A stretch of DNA of 38,832 bases from JBCCFK01 sp965262315 (GTDB lineage Bacteria; Actinomycetota; Acidimicrobiia; Acidimicrobiales; UBA8592): assembly GCA_965262315.1 (NCBI GenBank), contig CBDHFJ010000146.1:1-38832 (forward strand), read 5' to 3'. The stretch's first letter is position 1; each line of letters opens with the position of its first letter. This document shows positions 17,624-25,841 of the stretch, piece by piece. The position numbers and the translations under genes are program-made. The notes beneath the pieces were generated by a model, which was not told where the DNA came from, did not search any database, and saw nothing but the letters and a program-made list of their open reading frames with translations.

Positions 17624-19099
17624 ATGACCGATCTCGTCGAGTCCCCGGAGACGTCGCCGCTCCTCGAGCTGTTGAACGGGTTCGTGATCGAGCTGCGACA
17701 CGCCGGGCTTCCCGTGAGCCTCACGGAGAACCTCGATGCGATGGAAGCGGTCATGCACATCCCCATCGAGGACCGCAGCGCGTTCAAGTACGCGCTCGGG
17801 GCCACGCTGGTGAAGAACCACGCGCACTGGCGCGCCTTCGAGACCGTGTTCGAGGTGTACTTCTCGTTGCGCGGCCAGGAGTACGAACTCGTCGACGGCG
17901 AGTGGCCCGACGAGCTGGACTTCGACCCCGACGAGGGCTCCGAGGAGATGCAGGGCGGGCAGATGCCCGGCGAGGGCGGTGGGGGCGAGGGTCTGGACCC
18001 CGAGCAGCTCGCCGAGATGTTGTTTCAGGCGTTGCTCAAGGGTGACGGCAACATGATGCGAGCGCTCGCCCGCCAGTCCGTGATGCGCTACGCCGGTATG
18101 GAGCCGGGCCGGCCGGTCGGCGGTACCTACTACCTGTACCGGACGCTCCGGAATCTCGATCTCGACGGCATCCTCGACCGGCTGATGGAGCAGGCCCGAG
18201 AGGATGCCCCCGAGGACCTGACCCCGCTGGAGGAGCGACTCGAACGAGACGAGTTCGAGTCACGCGTCGAGAAGCTGAAGCAGGAGATCGAGGCCGAGAT
18301 CCGTCGCCGTCTGGTGGCCGATCGCGGCGTCGAGGCCATGGCCAAGACCCTGCGCAAGCCTCTCCCGGAAGACGTGGACTTCATGCACGCCAGCCGCGAG
18401 GAGATGACGGCGCTGCGTCGGGCCATCTGGCCGCTGACGAGGAAGCTCGCTGTTCGTCTCGCTCGGAAACGGCGTCACGGTCGCAAGGGCCCGCTCGACT
18501 TCCGCAACACCGTGCGCCACAGCCTCAGCTACGGAGGCGTGCCCGCGGAGCCGAAGTTCAAGTACCCGAAGCCGTCCAAACCCGAGATCATGGTGATCGC
18601 CGACATCTCCGGGTCCGTGGCGGCCTTCGCCCGCTTCACGCTGCACCTGGTCTACGCACTGAACTCGCAGTTCTCGAAGGTCCGATCGTTCGTGTTCATC
18701 GACGGCCTCGACGAGGTCACCGACTACTTCGAGGGCGTCGACGACATCCTCGAGGCCATCCACCGGGTCAACACCGAGGCCGACGTGGTCTGGGTCGACG
18801 GACACTCGGACTACGGCCACGCGTTCGAGGTCTTCAACGAGCACTACGGCAAGGATGTCGGGCCCAAGACCACGGTCCTGATCCTCGGCGATGCCCGGAA
18901 CAACTACCACGCCGCACAGTCCTGGGTCATCAAGGACATCCAGCAGAAGGCCCGCAAGGTCTTCTGGCTGAACCCCGAGCCCAAGAGCTACTGGGACACC
19001 GGCGACTCGATCGTGAGCGAGTACGGGGCCCACTGCGACGGCACCTTCGAAGTCCGCAACCTGCGCCAGCTCGAAGGCTTCGTCGAAAACCTCGTCTGA
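17624..19099 (+). CDS. VWA-domain protein, CoxE-like partner of the MoxR ATPase
   Basis: The 491-residue protein has an N-terminal helical region, an acidic and glycine-rich linker (about residues 100-130), a basic central region, and a C-terminal von Willebrand A domain. The metal-ion site begins at Asp327 in IADISGSVAAF (DxSxS), and VLILGDARNNY supplies the later Asp. CoxE-like proteins work with MoxR ATPases as metal-dependent adaptors. The seven-base gap to the ATPase gene suggests coexpression. No signal peptide or membrane segment is seen, so it is probably cytoplasmic. The last codons and the following hairpin have been duplicated just downstream. Confidence 0.88.
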   Translation: MTDLVESPETSPLLELLNGFVIELRHAGLPVSLTENLDAMEAVMHIPIEDRSAFKYALGATLVKNHAHWRAFETVFEVYFSLRGQEYELVDGEWPDELDFDPDEGSEEMQGGQMPGEGGGGEGLDPEQLAEMLFQALLKGDGNMMRALARQSVMRYAGMEPGRPVGGTYYLYRTLRNLDLDGILDRLMEQAREDAPEDLTPLEERLERDEFESRVEKLKQEIEAEIRRRLVADRGVEAMAKTLRKPLPEDVDFMHASREEMTALRRAIWPLTRKLAVRLARKRRHGRKGPLDFRNTVRHSLSYGGVPAEPKFKYPKPSKPEIMVIADISGSVAAFARFTLHLVYALNSQFSKVRSFVFIDGLDEVTDYFEGVDDILEAIHRVNTEADVVWVDGHSDYGHAFEVFNEHYGKDVGPKTTVLILGDARNNYHAAQSWVIKDIQQKARKVFWLNPEPKSYWDTGDSIVSEYGAHCDGTFEVRNLRQLEGFVENLV

Positions 19100-19210
19100 C
19101 CTGTCCGCACGTGTGCGCTGAGCACCAACGCGGACAAGTTGTCGACTCCCGTCAAAAACCTCATCTGACCTGTCCGCGCGCCTGCTCTGAGCACCCACGC
19201 GGACAGGTTG
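19081..19210. repeat. Two imperfect 61-bp tandem copies carrying a hairpin (period 69)
   Basis: Copy 1 is 19081-19141 and copy 2 is 19150-19210, with 53 of 61 bases identical by eye. Copy 1 includes the last six sense codons and stop of the VWA gene. Copy 2 repeats that coding end as an untranslated relic (reading V-K-N-L-I-stop). Each copy carries an inverted repeat; in copy 2 CCTGTCCGCG pairs perfectly with CGCGGACAGG, while in copy 1 two positions differ. The pair sits between convergent genes, so it probably acts as a two-way transcription stop. Confidence 0.85.
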
Positions 19211-19213
19211 CCT

Positions 19214-19228
19214 GCCGGCCGGGCCGGC
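19214..19228 (-). terminator. GC palindrome after the anti-sigma gene
   Basis: GCCGGCC and GGCCGGC flank a single base, just past the stop codon of the anti-sigma gene on the minus strand. There is no T-run. With the tandem hairpin repeats next to it, this gap is packed with inverted repeats. Confidence 0.35.
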
Positions 19229-19231
19229 GGG

Positions 19232-19858
19232 TCAGCTCTCGAGGGTTCCTCGGAGGACGCTGACGCCGCTGTGGGTCGGGATGCCGTCGCGGGGCTCGAT
19301 GGAGATGTCGACCACGGCGTACTCACCTGGGTCGAAGCCATCTGGCCAGTCGACGATGCCCGCACCGTCAATCGGCCCGAGCGACTGCATCTGGCCGGTC
19401 TCGAGATCCTTGATCAGCCACAGCTCGTAGAAGCCGTCTTCGGGCGGCAGCTCGTCGATGTCGAGGCGAAGCTGGAGACCACCGTCGGTCTGCTGGACCG
19501 AGGCCGACCCGTCGAATCCGTCGGCGAGGGCGTCGAACATCGTCGACGCGACGACCACGGGATCGTCGTCGCCGCCGGCGGTCAAGCCCACGACCCCCAC
19601 GACCACGGCGGCCGCAGCCGCCACGGCGGCCAGGGGTTTCCACGCGCGACGACGCCAGTCGCTGATGGACTGCACCTCGCCGCCGGAACCGCCGGTGTCG
19701 AACATGCCGCCGAGCTCGGCCTCGATGCCGGCCCAGAGATCGTCCGGTGCAGGGTCGAGTTCGCGATCCTCAGCGGTGATGGAACGGGCAATCGCCGCCA
19801 ACTGCTGGATCTCTGCGGCGTCGAAGGCATCCGGCCCGTAGTTGTCGTCGATGCTCAT
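19232..19858 (-). CDS. Anti-sigma factor, RskA-like
   Basis: The 208-residue protein has an acidic N-terminal region that would hold the sigma factor, one membrane helix (about residues 75-93, alanine/valine-rich after WRRRAWKPL), and an extracytoplasmic domain with PPEDGFYELWLIKD and VLRGTLES, as in the anti-sigma-K (RskA) family. It should bind and restrain the ECF sigma factor encoded just upstream until an outside signal releases it. Its start overlaps the sigma gene stop by four bases, which favours matched amounts of the two proteins. The signal is not known. Confidence 0.88.
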   Translation of the reverse strand: MSIDDNYGPDAFDAAEIQQLAAIARSITAEDRELDPAPDDLWAGIEAELGGMFDTGGSGGEVQSISDWRRRAWKPLAAVAAAAAVVVGVVGLTAGGDDDPVVVASTMFDALADGFDGSASVQQTDGGLQLRLDIDELPPEDGFYELWLIKDLETGQMQSLGPIDGAGIVDWPDGFDPGEYAVVDISIEPRDGIPTHSGVSVLRGTLES

Positions 19859-20454
19859 GACGAACCCTCCAGGTGGCGCCGCATTCTTGCCAGGCCGCGG
19901 CGGATGTCGCTCTTGACGGTGCCGAGCGGCAGATCGGTCCGCTCGGCGATCTGTGCATGGGTGAGGTCCTCGAGGAACGCCAGTTCCACGACTCTGCGCG
20001 GCCGATCGGGCAGTGAGGCGATGGCATCGTTCACGAGGAGTCGGTCTGCCAGGGCGCCGACGCCTTCGGTGGTTGCGATGTACTCGACCATGTCGGTACC
20101 CCCGACCGTTGACACTCGGCGTCCGGTGAGCCGGATGTGGTCGATGACCTTGTTCTTGGCGATGCCCATGAGCCAGCCGGCGAGACTGCCCCGCTCGGAG
20201 TCGAAGCGCTCACGTGCCCGCCACGCCGCGAGGAACACCTCTTGGGTGACGTCTTTGGCCTGCTCGACGCCGAGTGAGCGCTTGCAGTAGGTGTAGATCA
20301 GCGAGCCGTGCGCGTCATACGCCGCCTTCAGGGCGTGGTCATCGCCGCGCTCGAACGCCAGCTCTGCCGGGTCGACTGCACGTAGCTCACCTCCGCTCAC
20401 AGGGGCAGAGTAGCTGCGACGGGATCGCTTGCGGACGAGGGTCGAGGAGGTCAT
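19855..20454 (-). CDS. ECF-type RNA polymerase sigma factor, SigK-like
   Basis: The 199-residue protein has region 2 (about residues 40-110, with EQAKDVTQEVFLAAWRARERFD and LAGWLMGIAKNKVIDHIR) and region 4 with its helix-turn-helix (LTHAQIAERTDLPLGTVKSDIRRGL). It directs polymerase to a small regulon under control of the RskA-like anti-sigma factor that follows. The first 25 residues are basic and variable, so a later start is possible. A CRP-type palindrome lies 51 to 68 bases upstream of the start, which suggests control by a cyclic-nucleotide or FNR-type regulator in addition to the anti-sigma factor. Confidence 0.93.
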   Translation of the reverse strand: MTSSTLVRKRSRRSYSAPVSGGELRAVDPAELAFERGDDHALKAAYDAHGSLIYTYCKRSLGVEQAKDVTQEVFLAAWRARERFDSERGSLAGWLMGIAKNKVIDHIRLTGRRVSTVGGTDMVEYIATTEGVGALADRLLVNDAIASLPDRPRRVVELAFLEDLTHAQIAERTDLPLGTVKSDIRRGLARMRRHLEGSS

Positions 20455-20504
20455 GGGAAATCACTGGTTCTTACGCCCCGAACGCACGCCTGGATGCACC
20501 CTTC

Positions 20505-20522
20505 GTGTGATCTCGGTCACAC
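20505..20522. promoter_or_regulatory. CRP/FNR-family operator-like palindrome
   Basis: GTGTGA and TCACAC are separated by six bases (TGTGATCTCGGTCACA core), a perfect match to the classical CRP half sites. It lies between the end of cysH and the ECF sigma gene, both on the minus strand, so the sigma gene is the natural target. Confidence 0.55.
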
Positions 20523-20529
20523 TCGGTCG

Positions 20530-21237
20530 TCAGGCGTGCAGCCCACACTCGGTCTTCGCCCGACCCGCCCAGCGACCGCTGCGCGCGTCGTCGCCGTCCG
20601 CTGGCGTGGTACACGGCGCACACCCGATGGAGGGGTACCCCTGCAACGTCAGCGGGTTCACGGGTACGTCATGGTCCGAGATGTAGTCCCGGACCTGCTC
20701 GTCGCTCCAGTCCGCAATGGGGTTGACCTTCACCAGGCCGCGCAGGTCCCGAGAGATGATCGGGGCCACGGCCCGGGTGGCGGCCTCGGCTCGGCGCAAG
20801 CCGCTCATCCACGCGGCCTTGGCGGCCAGTGCCCGGTCGAGTTGGCCGACCTTCACGGCCGAGCAGCAGCCCTCCGGGTCCGAACGCCACAGCTCCGGAG
20901 CGTGGGGCGCGACCGTCATGATGCGGAGGTTCAGGCCATAGCGTCGCCGGACGACTTCGACCGTCTCCAGGGTCTCGTCGAAGTGGTAGCCGGTGTCGAT
21001 GAACACCACCTCGATCGCCGGATCGACCCGGACGGCCAGATCGATCAGGACGGCATCGGTCATCGACGCGGTGAGGGCGAGGTGCGGAGCGAAGTGCCCC
21101 ACCGCCCACGCGATCCGTTCCTCGGCGGACCAGGTGGTCGCGAGCGCATCCAGGTCCTGGAGCTCGCCGGAGGAGAACGCTCGGGCAGCCGGCGCGAACC
21201 CAGCGCCGTCGGGGCGGACATCCAGAGGGCCGGTCAC
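20530..21237 (-). CDS. cysH: Adenylyl-sulfate (APS) reductase, CysH family
   Basis: The 235-residue protein reduces activated sulfate (APS, possibly PAPS) to sulfite in assimilation. It carries the iron-sulfur cysteines of the APS type, Cys124-Cys125 and Cys206-x2-Cys209, and the catalytic Cys231 in ECGLH near the end. The nucleotide-binding loop region includes FIDTGYHFDETL. The block after the first Cys pair reads CCSAVKVGQL, unlike the common CCxxRKxxPL. The GTG at 21237 overlaps the stop of the sulfite reductase gene, so the two successive enzymes are translationally coupled. The open frame further upstream is unrelated sequence. Confidence 0.93.
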   Translation of the reverse strand: MTGPLDVRPDGAGFAPAARAFSSGELQDLDALATTWSAEERIAWAVGHFAPHLALTASMTDAVLIDLAVRVDPAIEVVFIDTGYHFDETLETVEVVRRRYGLNLRIMTVAPHAPELWRSDPEGCCSAVKVGQLDRALAAKAAWMSGLRRAEAATRAVAPIISRDLRGLVKVNPIADWSDEQVRDYISDHDVPVNPLTLQGYPSIGCAPCTTPADGDDARSGRWAGRAKTECGLHA

Positions 21238-23021
21238 GTGGCGCACTCCGAATCGCCGACCATGGCCTCGTAGGGACCGGTCTCGCCGAAGTCCACGTAG
21301 TACTCCGGCGCAAGATCGGGATCGGGGAACTCGTCGAGGTCGCGGAGGCCGTCGGCGACAGCCTTGACTCCGCCGACACGTTCCATCCACTCGGCGAAGG
21401 TCTCCGACGCCAGGCGCTCGTCGTCGAAGCGGCGAATCACCCGCACGGCGGCCTCGGGGGCGGCCTTGGCCGGGAGGCGGAGTGCCTTCTCTCCGAAGTG
21501 GATCTGTTCGTCACCGATGCGTCCGCCCAGCAGCATCTGGTAGCCAGGGGCGGACTGGCCGTGGGCCCGACGCTCGGCGCCGAAGAACCCGATGTCAGAC
21601 GCATGGTGTTGCCCGCACGAGTTCGTGCAGCCGGAGATGTTGGTCCGCACACCGGGGACCTCTGCGAGGCCGGCGGCCTCGAGGGCGTCCCCGATCGCCG
21701 CCGCGAGTCCACGGGACTGGGTGACTGCGAGGTTGCAGGTGTCCGCGCCGGGGCAGGCCACGACGTCGCGGCTGAGCTCGGCCCCGGCCTGCGCCATCCC
21801 GACGGCCTCGAGTGCTTCGAAGAGGCGGGGGAGCTGGTACTCCTCGAGGTTCCTGAAGACGAAGTTCTGCCGGTTCGTCACTCGAATCTCGGCATGGAGC
21901 TCACGCTGGATGGAGGCCATCGCCCGCAGCTGGGTACTGGTCACGTCGCCGAGGCGGGCCCAGGCGTAGGCCGAGACGGTACCGCGAGCGTTCCCGCGCA
22001 CGACGTTGGCATCCGCCCACGTCTCGAACGCCGAGCCCCGCCGGAGCGTGACCCGCACGCCCTGGCCGACCGGGGTGACGTCGACGCCGAGGCCGGCGCC
22101 GGCCGGGCGGTCGCCGGTCTCGGCGACCTCGACCGGGACTCCGCCCGGCCAGCTCGCTGACGCGACGAGGAACTTCCGCTCGCGCAGGACCTGGCGCTGC
22201 ACTTCGTCGAAGCCGATCTTGTCGACGAGCCACTTCATGCGGGCCCGGAGTTTGTTCTCGCGGTTGCCGTGGTGGTCGAACACCCGCAGGATCGACTCGA
22301 GTGTCGGGAGCAGCTCCTCGCGGGTGGTGAACTCCTCGAGCGCCAGTGCCGGATGGGGGGTGGCGCCGAGGCCGCCTGCCACGTACACGCGGAAGCCGGC
22401 CTCGAACGTTCCGTCCTCGCGCTCGCGTCGGACGGCGATGACACCGGCGTCGTTGAACATGGCTTGACCACAATCCGTTGCACAGCCCGAGAAGTTGATC
22501 TTGAACTTCCTCGGCAGTCGCTGGCCGATCGGGTTGCGCAGGAAGTGGCGGAAGGCGGCCTCGGCCCACGGCGTGACGTCCAGGACCTCGTGCGGGCATG
22601 CACCCGCCAGGTGGCAGGCCTGCACGTTGCGGACGGTGTCACCGCACGCCTCACGGCTGGTGAGGCCCACCGACATCATGTCGCGCATGACGTCGGGGAT
22701 CCGCTCCAGCTGCACGTAGTGGAACTGGAGGTTCTGGCGAGTGGTGATGTGGCCCCACCCTCGGCTGTAGGTGTCGGCGATGGACGCCAGCATGTCGAGC
22801 TGCGTCGGCGTCAGCCGGCCGGCAGGCGCCTTCACCCGGATCATCTGATTGTGCCCGCCCTGACGCTGGCCGTAGATGCCGTTGTTCAGCCGGAAGACGC
22901 GGAAGACGTCCTCGGGCAGTTCGCCGGCGAGGTACCGCTGGAGTTGGACTTCGAACTTCTCGATGTCGGCGAGGGCCTCCTCGTCGTAGAGGGTCTCGCC
23001 ATCGATGCGAACGTCGAGCAT
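21234..23021 (-). CDS. Ferredoxin-dependent assimilatory sulfite (or nitrite) reductase
   Basis: The 595-residue protein is a siroheme and [4Fe-4S] hemoprotein with two ferrodoxin-like repeats. The cluster/siroheme cysteines appear as CPGADTCN and SGCTNSCGQH in the second half. Conserved arginine segments (TTRQNLQFHYV and VTNRQNFVFR) are present, and the first half has a degenerate copy, SGCATDCGQ. Coupling to cysH points to sulfite as the substrate, giving sulfide for cysteine. I chose ATG 23021 (MLDVRIDGETLYDEE); a TTG at 23096 would add 25 unremarkable residues and starts only about ten bases after the predicted transcription start. Confidence 0.92.
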   Translation of the reverse strand: MLDVRIDGETLYDEEALADIEKFEVQLQRYLAGELPEDVFRVFRLNNGIYGQRQGGHNQMIRVKAPAGRLTPTQLDMLASIADTYSRGWGHITTRQNLQFHYVQLERIPDVMRDMMSVGLTSREACGDTVRNVQACHLAGACPHEVLDVTPWAEAAFRHFLRNPIGQRLPRKFKINFSGCATDCGQAMFNDAGVIAVRREREDGTFEAGFRVYVAGGLGATPHPALALEEFTTREELLPTLESILRVFDHHGNRENKLRARMKWLVDKIGFDEVQRQVLRERKFLVASASWPGGVPVEVAETGDRPAGAGLGVDVTPVGQGVRVTLRRGSAFETWADANVVRGNARGTVSAYAWARLGDVTSTQLRAMASIQRELHAEIRVTNRQNFVFRNLEEYQLPRLFEALEAVGMAQAGAELSRDVVACPGADTCNLAVTQSRGLAAAIGDALEAAGLAEVPGVRTNISGCTNSCGQHHASDIGFFGAERRAHGQSAPGYQMLLGGRIGDEQIHFGEKALRLPAKAAPEAAVRVIRRFDDERLASETFAEWMERVGGVKAVADGLRDLDEFPDPDLAPEYYVDFGETGPYEAMVGDSECAT

Positions 23022-23084
23022 GGGAGGACGGCTCCGGGAGGTGTCGGTGTGGCCGGGCGGGAGAGCGGAATCGGGGAGAACCTC

Positions 23085-23141
23085 AATACCCGACAATTCC
23101 GATCGGATTTAATACCTATCAATTCCGATCAAAATAGTCAA
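23085..23141 (-). promoter_or_regulatory. Sulfite reductase promoter with two tandem operator-like repeats
   Basis: On the minus strand TTGACT (23136-23141) and TAGGTA (23113-23118) are 17 bases apart. Two 20-bp direct repeats, read on the plus strand as aatacccgacaattccgatc (23085-23104) and aatacctatcaattccgatc (23111-23130), match at 17 of 20 positions with a 26-base period. One covers the -10 box and the other the start-point region, which is the layout of repressor sites. Confidence 0.6.
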
Positions 23142-23404
23142 CATTCATCCACCGACGAACGTCCACCCGCCCCACGTCATCCCTCGACCGTCGACGGCTC
23201 CACCGCGCCCGATTCGCAGCTGATCGCATGCGGCCGAGGACGACCACGCGCTGGAGGCGTTCACACACGCGCTGATCGCGATCCCCGAACCAGGGCGAGC
23301 CCCGTAGCTCAGGCTTCATCCTCCACCGGGCCACCCATCAGCACGCGCACCGCACACGGCGGCGTCAGAGGGCGCCCAGGGACCTGCAGGTGGCGAGGCC
23401 TCGG
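23142..23404. other. Intergenic region without a supported gene
   Basis: This GC-rich stretch lies between the DAHP synthase stop and the sulfite reductase promoter. Short open frames exist on both strands but none has a recognisable product or ribosome binding site. I see no clear terminator. Confidence 0.5.
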
Positions 23405-24745
23405 CTAGCCGCGGAGGTGCTCTGCGACCAGGAAGGCCAGGTCCAGGCTCTGCTGGCCATTGAGACGGGGGTCGCACATGGTCTCGTAGCGGAGCCCGAG
23501 GTCCTCGTCGGACAGGTCGTCGCCGCCACCCAGGCACTCGGTGACATCGTCGCCGGTCAGCTCCACGTGGATACCACCGGCCCAGGTACCGACCTGGCTG
23601 TGGGCATCGAAGAATCCGTTGATCTCGGCCAGCACCGCGTCGAAATGCCTGGTCTTCCGACCACTCGGGGCCGTGAAGGTGTTGCCGTGCATCGGGTCAC
23701 ACGCCCACACCACGGGGTGACCGGCCGCGTCGACCGCCTCGAGCAGCGGCGGCAGTCCTTCGGCGATCTTCTCCGCTCCGAACCGCGAGATGAGGGTGAG
23801 GCGGCCGGGTTCCTGGTCGGGATTGAGCTTCTCGCAGATGGCGAGCGCCTCCTCAGGAGTCGCCGTGGGTCCGAGCTTGCAGCCCAAGGGGTTCTCGACG
23901 CCGCGGAGGAACTCCATGTGAGCGCCGTCCAGCTGACGCGTGCGCTCGCCGATCCAGAGCATGTGGGCCGAACAGTCGTACCAGCCACCCGTGATCGAGT
24001 CCTGGCGGGTCAGCGCCTGCTCGTAGCCGAGCAGCAGGGCCTCGTGACTGGTGTAGAACTCGACCTCGTTGAGCTGTGCGTGCTCTTCGGGGTCGACGCC
24101 ACACGCACGCATGAAGGCGAGGGCGTCGGTGATGCCGTCGGCGATCCGGCGGTACTGCTCGCCGGCGGGGGAGCCGGCAACGAACTCCTGGTTCCACGAG
24201 TGGACCCTGCTCAGATTGGCGAAGCCGCCGCGCGTGAAGGCGCGAAGCAGGTTCAGCGTGGACGCACTCTGGTTGTACGCCTGCATGAGTCGGCGGGGAT
24301 CGGCCGCGCGGCTCGACTCACTGAAGTCGACGTCGTTGACGATGTGTCCTCGGAACGAGGGCAGCTCGACGTCGTCTTTGGTCTCGGTGGCGCTCGACCG
24401 GGGCTTGGCGAACTGGCCCGCGATTCGCCCGACCTTCACGACGGGCATGCCCGTCGAGTACGTGAGCGCCACGGCCATCTGCAGGATGACCTTGAGCTTG
24501 TCGCGGATGGAGTCCGCGGAGTTGGCGTCGAAGCTCTCGGCGCAGTCGCCGGCCTGCAGGAGCAGCGCGCGACCCAGCGCGACCTCGGCGAGCTGCTCCT
24601 TGAGCGTCGTCGCCTCCCCGGCGAACACCAGCGGCGGCTGCTGGGCGATGTCCTTCAGGACACGCTCCAGCTCGTTGGCATCAGGCCAGTCAGGCTGCTG
24701 ATGGGCCTCGAACTGCTTCCACGAATCAGGGCTCCAGGTGCTCAC
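23405..24745 (-). CDS. aroG: Class II 3-deoxy-D-arabino-heptulosonate 7-phosphate synthase
   Basis: The 446-residue protein catalyses the first step of the shikimate pathway, joining phosphoenolpyruvate and erythrose 4-phosphate. Class II signatures are present: LLQAGDCAESFD with the metal-binding Cys, MPVVKVGRIAGQFAKPRS, and, near the end, VVWACDPMHGNT and GGIHVELTGDDVTECLGG. The length equals the plant/actinobacterial type. GTG 24745 follows an AAAGGA ribosome binding site. No regulatory extension beyond the class II core is seen. Confidence 0.97.
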   Translation of the reverse strand: MSTWSPDSWKQFEAHQQPDWPDANELERVLKDIAQQPPLVFAGEATTLKEQLAEVALGRALLLQAGDCAESFDANSADSIRDKLKVILQMAVALTYSTGMPVVKVGRIAGQFAKPRSSATETKDDVELPSFRGHIVNDVDFSESSRAADPRRLMQAYNQSASTLNLLRAFTRGGFANLSRVHSWNQEFVAGSPAGEQYRRIADGITDALAFMRACGVDPEEHAQLNEVEFYTSHEALLLGYEQALTRQDSITGGWYDCSAHMLWIGERTRQLDGAHMEFLRGVENPLGCKLGPTATPEEALAICEKLNPDQEPGRLTLISRFGAEKIAEGLPPLLEAVDAAGHPVVWACDPMHGNTFTAPSGRKTRHFDAVLAEINGFFDAHSQVGTWAGGIHVELTGDDVTECLGGGDDLSDEDLGLRYETMCDPRLNGQQSLDLAFLVAEHLRG

Positions 24746-24823
24746 GACACCATCCTTTCCGGTCCGGGCGAACCGGGCAAAACAATTGGGTTCACTTCTG
24801 GGGAAACGCTCCCCAAAACGGGC

Positions 24824-24851
24824 GACAGCGCCGCCCGGGGGCGGCGCTGTC
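24824..24851 (-). terminator. Rho-independent terminator after the sigma factor gene
   Basis: GACAGCGCCGCC and GGCGGCGCTGTC form a perfect 12-bp stem with a four-base loop. On the minus strand it is followed shortly by CGTTTT, and it begins 22 bases after the sigma gene stop. Confidence 0.8.
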
Positions 24852-24873
24852 AGCCGATCGGTTCAGATGCGGA

Positions 24874-25710
24874 TCAGGCGGCGTCGATGTCGATCCGAGA
24901 CGGGGCGTTGTCCCGCACGGTCGACACGGCACGCTTGACCAGGCGGCGGGCAGCCTCGGCGGTCACGCCGAGCTCCTCGCCGACCTCGCGGTAGCTGCGC
25001 TTGCGGCCGTCGTGCAGGCCGAAGCGCTGCTCCACGGCGTAGCGGGCACGGTCGTCGAGCACGTTCAGCAGGTCGGTCACCATGGCCTCGCTGGCACGCT
25101 CCATGACGGTCTGCTCGGGGCCGGGGTTGGCGTCGGGCAGCAGGTCGACGAGCTCGTTGGAGTCGTCGTCGCCGATGGTGCGATCGAGGGAGGTCGGCGT
25201 GGTGAGCCGGTGCAGGCGTGCGTGCTCCTCGTCGAGCTCGTCACCGTCGCCCGAGACCTGACGCAGGGCGGCACGGAGGCTCGCCGAGCGGTCGCCGGGC
25301 AGGCGGACCAGGCTCGCCTTCTGATCCAGCGCCCGGCCGATGGCCTGGCGGATCCAGAAGGTGGCGTAGGTGGAGAACTTGAAGCCCTTGCGCCAGTCGA
25401 ACTTGTCGACCGCGTGTTCGAGGCCGAGGTTGCCTTCCTGGATCAGGTCCAGCAGCTCCATGCCGGCGGGGAGGGGGTAGCGCCGGGCGACGCTCACCAC
25501 CAGGCGAAGGTTCGCCCGGATGAAGCGGTCCTTGGCGGCGGCGGCGGCACGGTCGGCACGCTTGAGCTCGACGCCCTTCTCGCCATTGGCCATGCGCTCA
25601 CGGGCTTCGACGCCCTTTTCGATGATCTGCGACAGCTCGCGCTCTTCTGCTGCGGTGAGCAGCGGCACGAGGCCGATTTCGTTCAGGTACTGGCCTACGG
25701 AATCACTCAT
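24874..25710 (-). CDS. RNA polymerase sigma factor, SigA/SigB-like (group 2)
   Basis: The 278-residue protein has sigma region 1.2 (SVGQYLNEIGLVPLLTAAEERELS), region 2 (NLRLVVSVARRYPLPAGMELLDLIQEGNLGLEHAVDKFDWRKGFKFSTYATFWIRQAI), region 3 and region 4 (RSYREVGEELGVTAEAARRLVKRAV). The length and the lack of a long N-terminal extension favour a non-essential SigB-like factor over the primary sigma. ATG 25710 is the family start; the frame stays open to 25845 but the extra part is unrelated. A promoter of the SigH/SigR type lies upstream, consistent with control by an ECF sigma factor. Confidence 0.93.
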   Translation of the reverse strand: MSDSVGQYLNEIGLVPLLTAAEERELSQIIEKGVEARERMANGEKGVELKRADRAAAAAKDRFIRANLRLVVSVARRYPLPAGMELLDLIQEGNLGLEHAVDKFDWRKGFKFSTYATFWIRQAIGRALDQKASLVRLPGDRSASLRAALRQVSGDGDELDEEHARLHRLTTPTSLDRTIGDDDSNELVDLLPDANPGPEQTVMERASEAMVTDLLNVLDDRARYAVEQRFGLHDGRKRSYREVGEELGVTAEAARRLVKRAVSTVRDNAPSRIDIDAA

Positions 25711-25841
25711 AGTCTTCAACTCGGGTTGGCATTGGCTGGCGGGGGAGGCTCCCGGGGGAGCGGGCACCGCGGACGAGCCGCGGTTGGCGCCGGCGGCGCG
25801 CGGGGCGTGCCGGCAGGATCTGGAGCATCGGGTCTGTGGAA

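Noticed and set aside
23295..23340. tRNA-like CCCCGTAGCTCAGG sequence
   Set aside because: The D-arm-like string is there, but no matching acceptor stem, anticodon arm or T-arm follows at the right distance.
24799..24814. GGGGA/TCCCC hairpin in the DAHP synthase leader as an attenuator
   Set aside because: No leader peptide with aromatic codons or alternative pairing partner is evident; it lies beside the stronger terminator of the sigma gene.
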